Below, piece by piece: positions 38,693-46,932 of a stretch of 64,000 nt of DNA. The stretch covers positions 1 through 64,000 of the forward strand of contig NZ_DS989813.1 of the NCBI RefSeq assembly GCF_000155775.1, given 5' to 3'. The stretch comes from Glaciecola sp. HTCC2999. GTDB lineage: Bacteria > Pseudomonadota > Gammaproteobacteria > Enterobacterales > Alteromonadaceae. Every line of letters begins with the position of its first letter. Position 1 is the stretch's first letter. The notes below the pieces were generated by a model that saw only the letters and a list, made by a program, of their open reading frames with translations, did not search any database and was not told where the DNA came from. The position numbers were made by a program, and so were the translations under genes.

Positions 38693-39235
38693 ATGTACCT
38701 ATTACGTTCTTTATTTTTATCTTTTTTAGTGTGTTTGTTCGGGTTCTCCTTCCAGCAAATGGCACATGCTAAAACTGTGGATTATCCAGCACCATCGATT
38801 AACTTTAAATCAGCCTTTTCATTCACTAATCAAACTACTCAAGCAACTGACATCACGCAATTATCACAATTGCGCGGTAAAGTCGTATATGTCGATTTTT
38901 GGGCATCTTGGTGTGTACCCTGTCGTCGCTCATTTCCTTGGATGAACCAAATGCAGGCAAAGTATGCTGATGACCTGGTGATCCTTGCCATTAACCTTGA
39001 TCAAGACCCTAAATTAGCAGAAGCGTTTTTAGCTAAACTTCCTGCAAACTTCCATATTGAATATAACCCTAGTGGCGACATAGCGAAAGCATATGATGTT
39101 ATCGGTATGCCCAGTAGTTATGTCATAGATAAAACCGGCCAAGTACGGTTAACCCATGTGGGATTTTTTAAAGCAAAACAAACTCAATATGAACAGAGCA
39201 TTGTGGCGTTGATAAATGAAGTTCCATCTTTATAA
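38693..39235 (+). CDS. TlpA/ResA-like periplasmic thioredoxin
   Basis: A 180-residue membrane-anchored or exported thioredoxin-fold protein. The signal segment ends MAHA-K; the active site is FWASWCVPCRRSFPW, with the cis-Pro region IGMPSSYVID. TlpA-like proteins reduce periplasmic disulfides, for example in cytochrome or metal centre assembly. It precedes a lipoprotein with a C-terminal CGC, a possible client. GTG 38687 is an alternative start. No ribosome site is evident. Confidence 0.88.
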   Translation: MYLLRSLFLSFLVCLFGFSFQQMAHAKTVDYPAPSINFKSAFSFTNQTTQATDITQLSQLRGKVVYVDFWASWCVPCRRSFPWMNQMQAKYADDLVILAINLDQDPKLAEAFLAKLPANFHIEYNPSGDIAKAYDVIGMPSSYVIDKTGQVRLTHVGFFKAKQTQYEQSIVALINEVPSL

Positions 39236-39249
39236 AAGAGGTATTTACC

Positions 39250-39474
39250 ATGAAAAAAATAAATAAATTACTATGTATAGGGCTCTTAGCATCCCAAGCA
39301 ATTGGCTGTGCTAGTTTAGGTGTGCAGCCTTGGGAACGTGATCTTTTGGCCAAAGAAGAAATGGCATTAAATGCTGAGGGCGTTGATTTAGGACTCGATG
39401 ATCATATTTACTTTTCTAAAGAAGCCACTTCCGGTGGTAGAGCCTTTGCTGGTGGAGGTTGTGGATGCAATTAG
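39250..39474 (+). CDS. DUF4266 small lipoprotein with Gly/Cys tail
   Basis: A 74-residue lipoprotein. The lipobox AIGC puts lipidation at Cys20. The mature 55 residues contain VQPWERDLLAKEEMAL, LDDHIYFSKE and a flexible tail SGGRAFAGGGCGCN. This matches DUF4266, a family I associate with neighbouring DUF3570, thioredoxin and ApbE genes. The terminal C-G-C could bind a metal or undergo disulfide exchange; that is inference. AGAGG precedes the start. The last ten bases overlap the DUF3570 gene. Confidence 0.85.
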   Translation: MKKINKLLCIGLLASQAIGCASLGVQPWERDLLAKEEMALNAEGVDLGLDDHIYFSKEATSGGRAFAGGGCGCN

Positions 39475-40799
39475 ATAACTCATCAACGAATATAGCAGCC
39501 TCTTTAGCATTAGCCACATGTACATTATTAGGTTCGACACCGGCGTTAGCAAATGAAAGTGTTGATAATGAATGGCGCTTTGATACTGCGATCTTATATT
39601 ACGGTGAAACTGATCGTGTCAGTTTAGTTGAAGGCGTGATCAGTGCCACGAAAGATTTTGGCGATGACCACATTTTTAATGGCAAACTGACGTACGATGG
39701 GTTAACGGGTGCATCTGCAACTGGAGCTGTTCCTCAAGATACCGTACAAACATTTTCACGTCCATCTGGGCATGGGGGGTATGCAGTTGCCGCGGGTGAA
39801 TTACCACTAGATGATACATTTAGAGACTCTAGAGTACAGCTAAACGCACAATGGACTCAGCCTTTAGGCGATAACCTTCGTGGTTCTGCTGGCGTGCATG
39901 CTTCTAAAGAATATGACTATTTATCCTTAGGTATGAATGGTTCATTAGCGCAAGATTTTGATCAAAAAAATACGACATTGTCTTTGGGGCTCTCTTATCA
40001 ATTTGATCAAATTGATCCAGTTGGAGGTACGCCTGAACGACTTGGTGTTATGCCTATACCGACTTATATTGGTGATGACTACGATGATGATCATGATGAT
40101 GACTACGATGATGACCATGACGATGATCATGATAATGCCTATCCAGATAGAAACGGTACTCAAAATAAAGATACGGTAGATGTACTATTGGGACTTACCC
40201 AAATTATCAACCGCCGCACTATTATGCAGTTAAATTATGGGGTATCGGTGTCAGACGGCTATTTAAATGACCCATACAAACTTGTGTCAGTCGTCAATGA
40301 CCTGGGTCAAACCCAACAAACTCTGTTTGAATCTCGCCCTGATCAACGGACCAAACATAATGTTTACTGGCAAACAAAGTATGCAATGGATTCAGGCGTG
40401 TTTGATATCTCATATCGGTATGCTACCGATGATTGGGATATTACTTCGCACACGTTAGAATCAAGATTACGATTTAATATCACAGATAATAGTTATTTAC
40501 AGCCACATATTCGAATTTATAAGCAAACGGCTGCAGAGTTTTATCAACCTTTTATACTGGATGATAGCCCTTTACCAACCTTTGCGAGTGCGGATTATCG
40601 ATTAGGTGATATGGATGCATATACTGTCGGACTTAAATATGGTCAGCAGTTAGATAATGGTGATGCTTGGGCTGTTCGCATGGAATACTATCAGCAAAAC
40701 CCTAAGAACGCAGGATTTGATGAGCCAGGCCAACTTGCTGATTTAGACTTATATCCAAGTGTGAAAGCAATGATGGTACAATTTAATTATCAATTTTAA
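39465..40799 (+). CDS. DUF3570 outer-membrane barrel with possible flavinylation motif
   Basis: A 444-residue exported protein. The signal peptide ends PALA-N but has no basic residue before the hydrophobic core, which is unusual. The mature protein is a long beta-barrel-like repeat of strands ending in Phe (VQFNYQF). DUF3570 hallmarks include YDGLTGASATGA and QTFSRPSGHGG. Residues 78-84, D-G-L-T-G-A-S, fit the D-x-x-S/T-G-A-S/T motif modified by ApbE, with Ser84 the expected FMN site. ApbE is the next gene. An Asp/His-rich insert sits at residues 204-228. The start ATG 39465 uses GGAGG inside the DUF4266 tail. Confidence 0.85.
   Translation: MQLDNSSTNIAASLALATCTLLGSTPALANESVDNEWRFDTAILYYGETDRVSLVEGVISATKDFGDDHIFNGKLTYDGLTGASATGAVPQDTVQTFSRPSGHGGYAVAAGELPLDDTFRDSRVQLNAQWTQPLGDNLRGSAGVHASKEYDYLSLGMNGSLAQDFDQKNTTLSLGLSYQFDQIDPVGGTPERLGVMPIPTYIGDDYDDDHDDDYDDDHDDDHDNAYPDRNGTQNKDTVDVLLGLTQIINRRTIMQLNYGVSVSDGYLNDPYKLVSVVNDLGQTQQTLFESRPDQRTKHNVYWQTKYAMDSGVFDISYRYATDDWDITSHTLESRLRFNITDNSYLQPHIRIYKQTAAEFYQPFILDDSPLPTFASADYRLGDMDAYTVGLKYGQQLDNGDAWAVRMEYYQQNPKNAGFDEPGQLADLDLYPSVKAMMVQFNYQF
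40074..40148 (+). repeat. Asp/His-rich low-complexity tract inside the DUF3570 gene
   Basis: A run of GAT, GAC, TAC and CAT codons gives DDYDDDH-type repeats at residues 204-228. Such acidic His-containing loops often bind divalent metals and are prone to slippage. It lies in a loop between predicted strands and does not break the frame. Confidence 0.8.
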
Positions 40800-40826
40800 A
40801 ATGTACCCATCTAGTAAGTGATAAGT

Positions 40827-41762
40827 ATGAGTAGCACATTGACTCGTGAGATTAATATAGAGCAACGCCAAGACCATCTTTGCGGTTACTTTCAAGCAAT
40901 GGCATCGCCTTGTGAGGTATTAATCGATATTGCCGAGAGCAGTGATATATCGCCACGTCATTCTTTATGGGATGAGGCGTATAAACTGGTTTCGGCAATT
41001 GCTGAGGAAGCATGGCGAATAGAAGATAAATATTCACGTTATCGAGATGATAATATTATCTATGAAATTAACCATGCACGAGGAAGACGAGTTGAGATTG
41101 ACTCCGAAACATTTGAGTTGCTTAACTTAGCCAATACTTGTTACGAATTAAGTCAAGGACGCTTTGATATTACTAGTGGTATCTTAGGTAAAGTATGGCA
41201 ATTTGATGGTAGTGACAACCTTCCTTCCCAATCAGTGATTGATGCATGTTTGGCCTGTATAGGTTGGCATCATGTTACCTTAAATGAAAAATACATTCAT
41301 TTATTACCCGGGTTTGCCTTGGATTTGGGTGGCATTGGTAAAGAATATGCGGTCGATAAATGTATTCAAATTGCTCGTCAGCAACTGCCGGATTTTTCTG
41401 TATTGATAAACTTTGGCGGAGATATCAGCGTGACACAGCCTAGAAAAACGTTACCTTATTGGCAAGTGGGTATCGAACATCCTAATCCAGAAGAACAGAC
41501 TCAGATGATGGTCAAAATTGCTCAAGGCGGACTTGCGACGAGTGGTGACGCAAAACGTTACTTATTAAAAGATGGTGTTCGCTATGGCCATGTGTTATCA
41601 CCACACACGGGCTACCCAGTAATGGATGCACCGCGTTCGGTCACTGTCGCAGGTGAAAATTGCACCCAAGCTGGTTTGCTAGCTACGCTAGCACTGTTAC
41701 AAGGTGCAGGTGCCGAATCATTTTTAAAAGACCAAAAAATCACGCATTGGTGTCTTCGTTAG
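40827..41762 (+). CDS. apbE: FAD:protein FMN transferase ApbE
   Basis: A 311-residue Mg-dependent flavin transferase that moves FMN from FAD onto Ser/Thr of target proteins. Family motifs: DITSGILGKVWQFDG, DLGGIGKEYAVDK, INFGGDISV, GGLATSGDAKRY and GHVLSPHTGYPV. It has neither signal peptide nor lipobox, unlike most ApbE lipoproteins, and no upstream frame supplies one, so it seems cytosolic. The probable substrate is the DUF3570 barrel encoded 27 bases upstream. GTG 40818 is an alternative start adding three residues. Confidence 0.92.
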   Translation: MSSTLTREINIEQRQDHLCGYFQAMASPCEVLIDIAESSDISPRHSLWDEAYKLVSAIAEEAWRIEDKYSRYRDDNIIYEINHARGRRVEIDSETFELLNLANTCYELSQGRFDITSGILGKVWQFDGSDNLPSQSVIDACLACIGWHHVTLNEKYIHLLPGFALDLGGIGKEYAVDKCIQIARQQLPDFSVLINFGGDISVTQPRKTLPYWQVGIEHPNPEEQTQMMVKIAQGGLATSGDAKRYLLKDGVRYGHVLSPHTGYPVMDAPRSVTVAGENCTQAGLLATLALLQGAGAESFLKDQKITHWCLR

Positions 41763-41776
41763 AAGTCCAATGCGTG
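41741..41776. terminator. Hairpin over the apbE stop codon
   Basis: CACGCATTGG (41741-41750) pairs with CCAATGCGTG (41767-41776), with an inner CTTC/GAAG stem and GTTA loop. It ends the operon and separates it from the convergent amidohydrolase gene. No T run follows. Confidence 0.6.
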
Positions 41777-41800
41777 CTATTCATATTAGATAAATATAAC

Positions 41801-44800
41801 TTAATGTACCCAGTGATACTTTTCAGCTTTGGCATCGATTTGGCGTTTTGTAGCCTCTGGTAAGAACTGGTTATTTTGATCCGTAAAGAAGAATGGAGCT
41901 GGCACGTTATCAGTCCCTAATTCCTTCATTGTCGCTGCTTCAAATACGCGCCCATTAATTACCGTATGCGTCACATATTCACTGCGTTTCAAGTCAGCTA
42001 AGACATCCCCGTCAATAATCGCTAAATCGGCAATCTTGCCAACTTCAATACTACCAATTTGCTTATCCATACCTAAATGACGGGCGCCATCAATCGTACC
42101 GCCACGTAATGCTTCCCAAGGCGTAAAGCCACCTTGTTCCATCATCCATAACTCCCAATGAGCAGCAAGCCCTTCACGTTGACCGTGGGCGCCAATATGT
42201 ACACCCACTCCGTTGTCTCTCAAGGTCTTGGCATAGGTCGCCACTTCAATATGATTATATTGATTATCGGGTGCCGTTGGACGGCGAATAGAGCGGCGGT
42301 CCAAAATAGTATGTGGGGTATAACGTAATAAACGTTCATTTTCCCACACATTGGTTCTGTCATACCAATATTCTTCACCCATTAATCCACCATAAGACAC
42401 GACAAATGTTGGCGTGTAGCCAAATTTAGTCGCCCCCCATAATTGAGTCAGATCGTCATACCCTCTAGCGATGGGTAACGAATGCTCTAAACCTGTATGG
42501 CCATCAACGAGCATCGATAGATTCTGCTGTAATTTACCACCACCTTCTGGCACTACCATCATGTCTAGTTCTCTAGCGGCTTGTAGAACCCATTGACGTT
42601 GATCACGGCGCGGTTGGTTATAGGATTTGACTGAAATCGCACCGACATCTTTTAAGCGTTGTACATGGAAATAAGCGTCTTCGAAATCATTAATAATCGC
42701 CTTGTAACCTAAGCCCTCAGCACCATATAAAATTGTGCCGGTGGAGTATAAGCGAGGACCAATGCGTAACCCTGCGCGTTGCAATTCAGCAGCCGCGAAC
42801 ATCTCAGTCGTATCATTAGACGGGTCATGGATGGTAGTCACACCAAACGCTAGCTTGGAAAATTGTGACCAGTTTTGTTGCGGAATGATCTCATTACGTC
42901 CTTGCGAACCATGGTCATGCGTATCCACTAGACCGGGTATTACCGTTTTACCTTGAGCATCGATGACTAATGCACCTTCAGGTATCGTAATCCCATTCAT
43001 CGGACCAACCGCTTCAATGACATTACCATTGATTAGTACCACACCATTTTCGATAACTTCTTGTTTCTCGTTGGCATCGCGCATCGTCACTACATTACCA
43101 CCAACAATCGCCGTATATCCGGTCGCTTTTTTACTCTTTTGGGTAAACGATAGTGATAATCCTTCTGTAATAGGAGCAGCATTTTCTTCACTGCCGCCTT
43201 CCACAAATGCGAACGCTTCTGCTAAAGATTGCTCAAATAAATAGGGACCATGGAACCAGGTTAGGCTGTCATTATCCGGCGCCCAGTTTAGATATTCCCC
43301 TGCACGAGCCGAGATTTGTGTGACCGGTAAGGAAGTCATTGTTGGACTGATGGTAATTTTCTGACCATTTTCTACAAATGGCACCACATAGGTGTTGTAT
43401 TGATACACAAATGCGACCCATTTATTATCATGTGATAGTCGGTACTCACTGACTTTATCCGCCCCATATAAGTGAGTGCGTTTGTCTTCACCAGCTAAAT
43501 TCACACTGGATAACTGCGTCTCACTGTAAGGGGTGCCTGAGACATATTCAGTGAAATAGACACGATCATTAGCGCCAGAGAAATGTGGTTGCATCCCTTG
43601 TTTACTGATACGAGTTGTGGCTTTAGTGTCGAGATCAAGTACATACAAGCCAGGCTCAATTGAGTAGGCAGGGTCGAGTAAATAGCCACCGGTGAATTTA
43701 CGATACGTCACTTTTTTACCATCAGGTGAAAATGCTGGCTCAACATAATGACCCGGTTGTGAAGTGATAATGTCACCTTTACCGCCTTTGGCAGAAACGA
43801 TGCGAACCGCCCCGAGTTTTTGGTCATGCCACGTGGTGTAAACAATTGATTTACCATCGTTAGCATAACGAGGATAGTATTCATCATGCTCATTTTGTTT
43901 GGTCAGGCGCTTAGTTTTGCCTGACTGTAGATCACGAATGTAGAGTTTACCTAAGGCTTGGAATAATGCTTTTTTACCGTCAGGTGATTTTTGTGACCAG
44001 CGTAGCATTTTAGTGTCAAAATTATCCGGTGCTACATTAACGTCAAAGCGCACCGCATCAGCGTATTTAAGATTACTATTTAGATTAATATTTAAGGTGT
44101 TTAAGGATTGGTCATTAATGTTGAGACGATGAATTTTACCCGCGGTCCAAAAAACCAGTTCTTGGCTATCTGGGGTCCAATCGAAATAACTGAAATACCC
44201 CTCGCTACCAAAACCTTCCTGCATATCACGTTCTAAATCATGGTAAATAGCACGCTCGGATCCCGTTTCTAAGTCCTTCAAAAACAATGCGGTTTTCTCT
44301 TGAATACGACGAATGAATGCGACATAACGACCGTCAGGAGAAGGTGTAGGCACAACTGCGCCACCAGTGCCTGATATAAAACGCTCCTCTTCGCCATTTT
44401 CACGGTTAATACGCGTAATCGCAAAAATGGATGTTAATGGGTCACGGTTGTAATTGAAGCGAAAACCGCCCGTAATATCTTGGGTGAAGTAAATATATTG
44501 GCCATCATGAGAGAAAGCAGGATCGGCGATATTCTTTTGATCCTTAAGCCCATTGACACGTTTTTTTATGGCTAATCCGGTACCGCCAGTATGATGGTAC
44601 ATCCAGATTTCACCAGCAGGAATACTGCGACTAGACATAATGCCTTTAGTGACCAGTATATACTCACCATCGGGGCTCCATTTGGGGGCATGGATGATGT
44701 TGTTCTTTTCTTTTGTCACTTGGCGCAGTTCAGTTCCGTCTCTATTCATGACCCAAACATTGGATAATCCATCACGATCTGAAATAAACGCGATTTGTTT

Positions 44801-45169
44801 ACCATTAGGGCTTACTGCGGGGTGAATGTTCCAAGCAAAATCTTGGGTCAATGGCTGAGCGTCACCCCCTTCAATACTACTGATAAAAATATCACCTAAG
44901 GTATCAAAGACGATGTGCTTGCCATCCGGTGTGACATCTAAACTTGCCCAGGTGAGTTCGTTACTTTTTACATTGATTTCATTTAATGGAAAAGCAGGGT
45001 TCAACACATCCCAATCGGCAAAACGTTTCTCTGTTGTTACCGTTTCAGAGTCAGTAGATGAGGTATTATCAGTCGTTGATGCGAATGCCGTATGTGTTAA
45101 TAAGGCACTGGAGAGTACAAGTGCGCTGCTTAAAAAATTCATACGCAAACGCTGTGGGAAATTATTCAT
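41801..45169 (-). CDS. Secreted TolB-like propeller plus amidohydrolase protein
   Basis: A 1122-residue exported protein. The signal peptide ends near HTAFA. Residues about 70-650 hold repeated WD40/PD40 (TolB-like) units such as SPDGKKVTYRKF and SPNGKQIAFISDRDG, forming a propeller. Residues about 690-1090 form a metal-dependent amidohydrolase, with the metal motif VDTHDHGSQG and the end IEVGKIADLAIIDGDV. Family members in Shewanella-like bacteria are putative peptidases or hydrolases. The substrate is unknown. It is downstream of the abgT gene on the same strand. Confidence 0.88.
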   Translation of the reverse strand: MNNFPQRLRMNFLSSALVLSSALLTHTAFASTTDNTSSTDSETVTTEKRFADWDVLNPAFPLNEINVKSNELTWASLDVTPDGKHIVFDTLGDIFISSIEGGDAQPLTQDFAWNIHPAVSPNGKQIAFISDRDGLSNVWVMNRDGTELRQVTKEKNNIIHAPKWSPDGEYILVTKGIMSSRSIPAGEIWMYHHTGGTGLAIKKRVNGLKDQKNIADPAFSHDGQYIYFTQDITGGFRFNYNRDPLTSIFAITRINRENGEEERFISGTGGAVVPTPSPDGRYVAFIRRIQEKTALFLKDLETGSERAIYHDLERDMQEGFGSEGYFSYFDWTPDSQELVFWTAGKIHRLNINDQSLNTLNINLNSNLKYADAVRFDVNVAPDNFDTKMLRWSQKSPDGKKALFQALGKLYIRDLQSGKTKRLTKQNEHDEYYPRYANDGKSIVYTTWHDQKLGAVRIVSAKGGKGDIITSQPGHYVEPAFSPDGKKVTYRKFTGGYLLDPAYSIEPGLYVLDLDTKATTRISKQGMQPHFSGANDRVYFTEYVSGTPYSETQLSSVNLAGEDKRTHLYGADKVSEYRLSHDNKWVAFVYQYNTYVVPFVENGQKITISPTMTSLPVTQISARAGEYLNWAPDNDSLTWFHGPYLFEQSLAEAFAFVEGGSEENAAPITEGLSLSFTQKSKKATGYTAIVGGNVVTMRDANEKQEVIENGVVLINGNVIEAVGPMNGITIPEGALVIDAQGKTVIPGLVDTHDHGSQGRNEIIPQQNWSQFSKLAFGVTTIHDPSNDTTEMFAAAELQRAGLRIGPRLYSTGTILYGAEGLGYKAIINDFEDAYFHVQRLKDVGAISVKSYNQPRRDQRQWVLQAARELDMMVVPEGGGKLQQNLSMLVDGHTGLEHSLPIARGYDDLTQLWGATKFGYTPTFVVSYGGLMGEEYWYDRTNVWENERLLRYTPHTILDRRSIRRPTAPDNQYNHIEVATYAKTLRDNGVGVHIGAHGQREGLAAHWELWMMEQGGFTPWEALRGGTIDGARHLGMDKQIGSIEVGKIADLAIIDGDVLADLKRSEYVTHTVINGRVFEAATMKELGTDNVPAPFFFTDQNNQFLPEATKRQIDAKAEKYHWVH

Positions 45170-45235
45170 TGTTATTATTCCATAGCAGTAATATCACATC
45201 AGACTATACACTAATGTGAAAGGGAGTCACAGAGG

Positions 45236-45283
45236 GCGAATGATGAACAAAATTGATGACTCAATACCTGGTTCATCGTTCGC
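45236..45283. other. Intercistronic inverted repeat
   Basis: GCGAATGATGAAC (45236-45248) and GTTCATCGTTCGC (45271-45283) form 13-base arms with one mismatch and a 22-base loop, between abgT and the amidohydrolase gene. It could be a weak terminator or a processing site; no T run follows. Confidence 0.5.
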
Positions 45284-45318
45284 TTTACACATTATACGTC
45301 ACAAGCCATTGAGTAAAA

Positions 45319-46857
45319 CTAAAACCCTAATGGAATGTTAAATGTGAAAAATCCAATTAATAATAGTGACCAGAAAAATAAGAATACCACCGAATAAGGT
45401 AACATCATGATAATCAGATCACCAAAGGTCAAACTTGGCTTATATTTGCGCATAAATGCTAAAATAACACCTGAATAGACCATCATTGGAGTGATAATGT
45501 TGGTAGATGAATCGGCAACGCGATAGGCGGCAGCAACCAGATCGGGTGTCATCGCAGGATTTACTTGATATAGCATTGGGACAAAAATAGGGCCGAGTAA
45601 CATCCACTTTGATGTCAGCCCACCGACGAATAAATTAATTAATGATGTTGTTAAGATAAAACCAATAATTAATAACACAGGGAATTGTTGTAGACCTAAT
45701 GCTTCGAGGAAGCTAGCACCTAAATAAGTAATGTAAGTACCTAATCCAGAATAACCCAACAATCCTAAAAAGTTATAACAAAAGAAGGTCAATACCATTA
45801 TGTAACCCATGGTATTGGATTGTTTTATCATCGCTTTGATGACATCCATTAAGTTATTAAAGGTGCCCGCGGCAAAACCATATGCTGCACCGATCACGAC
45901 AAAAACAAAGGTAATCAACAATATAATATTATCAGTAAATGGCGTGACTGTTTTGCCCGCTTCATTTTCAAAGCTCGCAAGCGGTCCTATTGCCATCAAA
46001 ATTAATACCAATAAAGCCAATACAAAACCAATACCGGCAGCTTTTAAACCTTTTGATTCAGCTTCACTGATAGAAAAATCAGATAAATTGATATTTTCAG
46101 GCAGCTCGAATTCATCATTTTCAAGACGCGGTGCGACAAACTTATTGGTGACCCAAGTACCTAAACCGACCAGTAAGAATGTGGACACAAGAATGAAAAA
46201 ATAGTGCATAGTGGCGGGTGTGAGTGCTTCACCGGCAGCGTTGGAGAATGGCACGCCTTGGCTTTCGGCAAATAATTTTGCATTCATACCGATGATGACA
46301 TCAATAGGTGTCGCGGGGATCAAGTTAGCACTAAAGCCTGCCGATACGCCCGCAAATGCAGCTGCCATACCAATTAATGGGTTTTTACCTAAACCAGCAA
46401 ATAATAAGCCGGCTAAAGGGATCAAAATTAAATATCCAGCATCGGTGGCGATAGAGCTCATAATGCCTAAAAAGACTAAAGAGGGGACTAAAAAACGCTG
46501 ACTGATCCTGGTGCCCATTTTTTTGATTAAGGTCCCAAATAAGCCAGAATATTCGGCTACGCCGACGCCTAGCATCACGATTAAAATAACCCCTAGCACA
46601 CCACCGCCAAATGCGAGCCAATTAGCAACTAAAGCATTGTCAAACAGCCATACGATGTGTTCGGAATGAGCCATATTTTTAATCGTATGGGTGATAGTCG
46701 AACCATCAGCGGCAGTCGTTTCAAAAGTAAGACCACCAATCACTGCAGTCAGGATAAATGCAAAAACAAAGAAATAAATAAAAATGAGGATAGGGTCGGG
46801 AATTTTTTGACCAGCACGCTCGATAAAACGAATGATTGGGTTAGTAGAAAGCTCCAT
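45319..46857 (-). CDS. AbgT-family transporter
   Basis: A 512-residue inner-membrane protein of the AbgT family (p-aminobenzoyl-glutamate importer or sulfonamide/metabolite exporter such as MtrF). It begins MELSTNPIIRFIERAG-K-like, then has repeated helices; hairpin motifs SSIATDAGYLILIPLAGLLF and AAFAGVSAGFSANLIPATPID are typical, as is the later GLTSKWMLLGPIFVPM. An AGGAT ribosome site precedes the ATG. Direction of transport cannot be read. Confidence 0.9.
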   Translation of the reverse strand: MELSTNPIIRFIERAGQKIPDPILIFIYFFVFAFILTAVIGGLTFETTAADGSTITHTIKNMAHSEHIVWLFDNALVANWLAFGGGVLGVILIVMLGVGVAEYSGLFGTLIKKMGTRISQRFLVPSLVFLGIMSSIATDAGYLILIPLAGLLFAGLGKNPLIGMAAAFAGVSAGFSANLIPATPIDVIIGMNAKLFAESQGVPFSNAAGEALTPATMHYFFILVSTFLLVGLGTWVTNKFVAPRLENDEFELPENINLSDFSISEAESKGLKAAGIGFVLALLVLILMAIGPLASFENEAGKTVTPFTDNIILLITFVFVVIGAAYGFAAGTFNNLMDVIKAMIKQSNTMGYIMVLTFFCYNFLGLLGYSGLGTYITYLGASFLEALGLQQFPVLLIIGFILTTSLINLFVGGLTSKWMLLGPIFVPMLYQVNPAMTPDLVAAAYRVADSSTNIITPMMVYSGVILAFMRKYKPSLTFGDLIIMMLPYSVVFLFFWSLLLIGFFTFNIPLGF

Positions 46858-46902
46858 GAGAAGTATCCTATAGGTAGTAATTATTATTTTTCTAAATAAG
46901 TA

Positions 46903-46921
46903 GAGGCCAAATAACGGCCTC
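46903..46921. terminator. Hairpin between gor and abgT
   Basis: GAGGCC (46903-46908) and GGCCTC (46916-46921) with loop AAATAAC lie 12 bases after the gor stop on the minus strand. The following minus-strand sequence TACTTATTTAG is only moderately T-rich, so it is a weak terminator at best. Confidence 0.5.
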
Positions 46922-46932
46922 GACTATTTATT

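Noticed and set aside
39250-39474. DUF4266 as a RiPP precursor with a Gly-Cys core
   Set aside because: It has a clear lipobox, and no cyclase, MNIO, radical SAM or protease gene lies nearby; a structural or redox tail is simpler.
40074-40148. GAT/GAC tract as a separate small gene on either strand
   Set aside because: Reading frames on both strands there are low-complexity shadows of the DUF3570 gene and have no ribosome sites.
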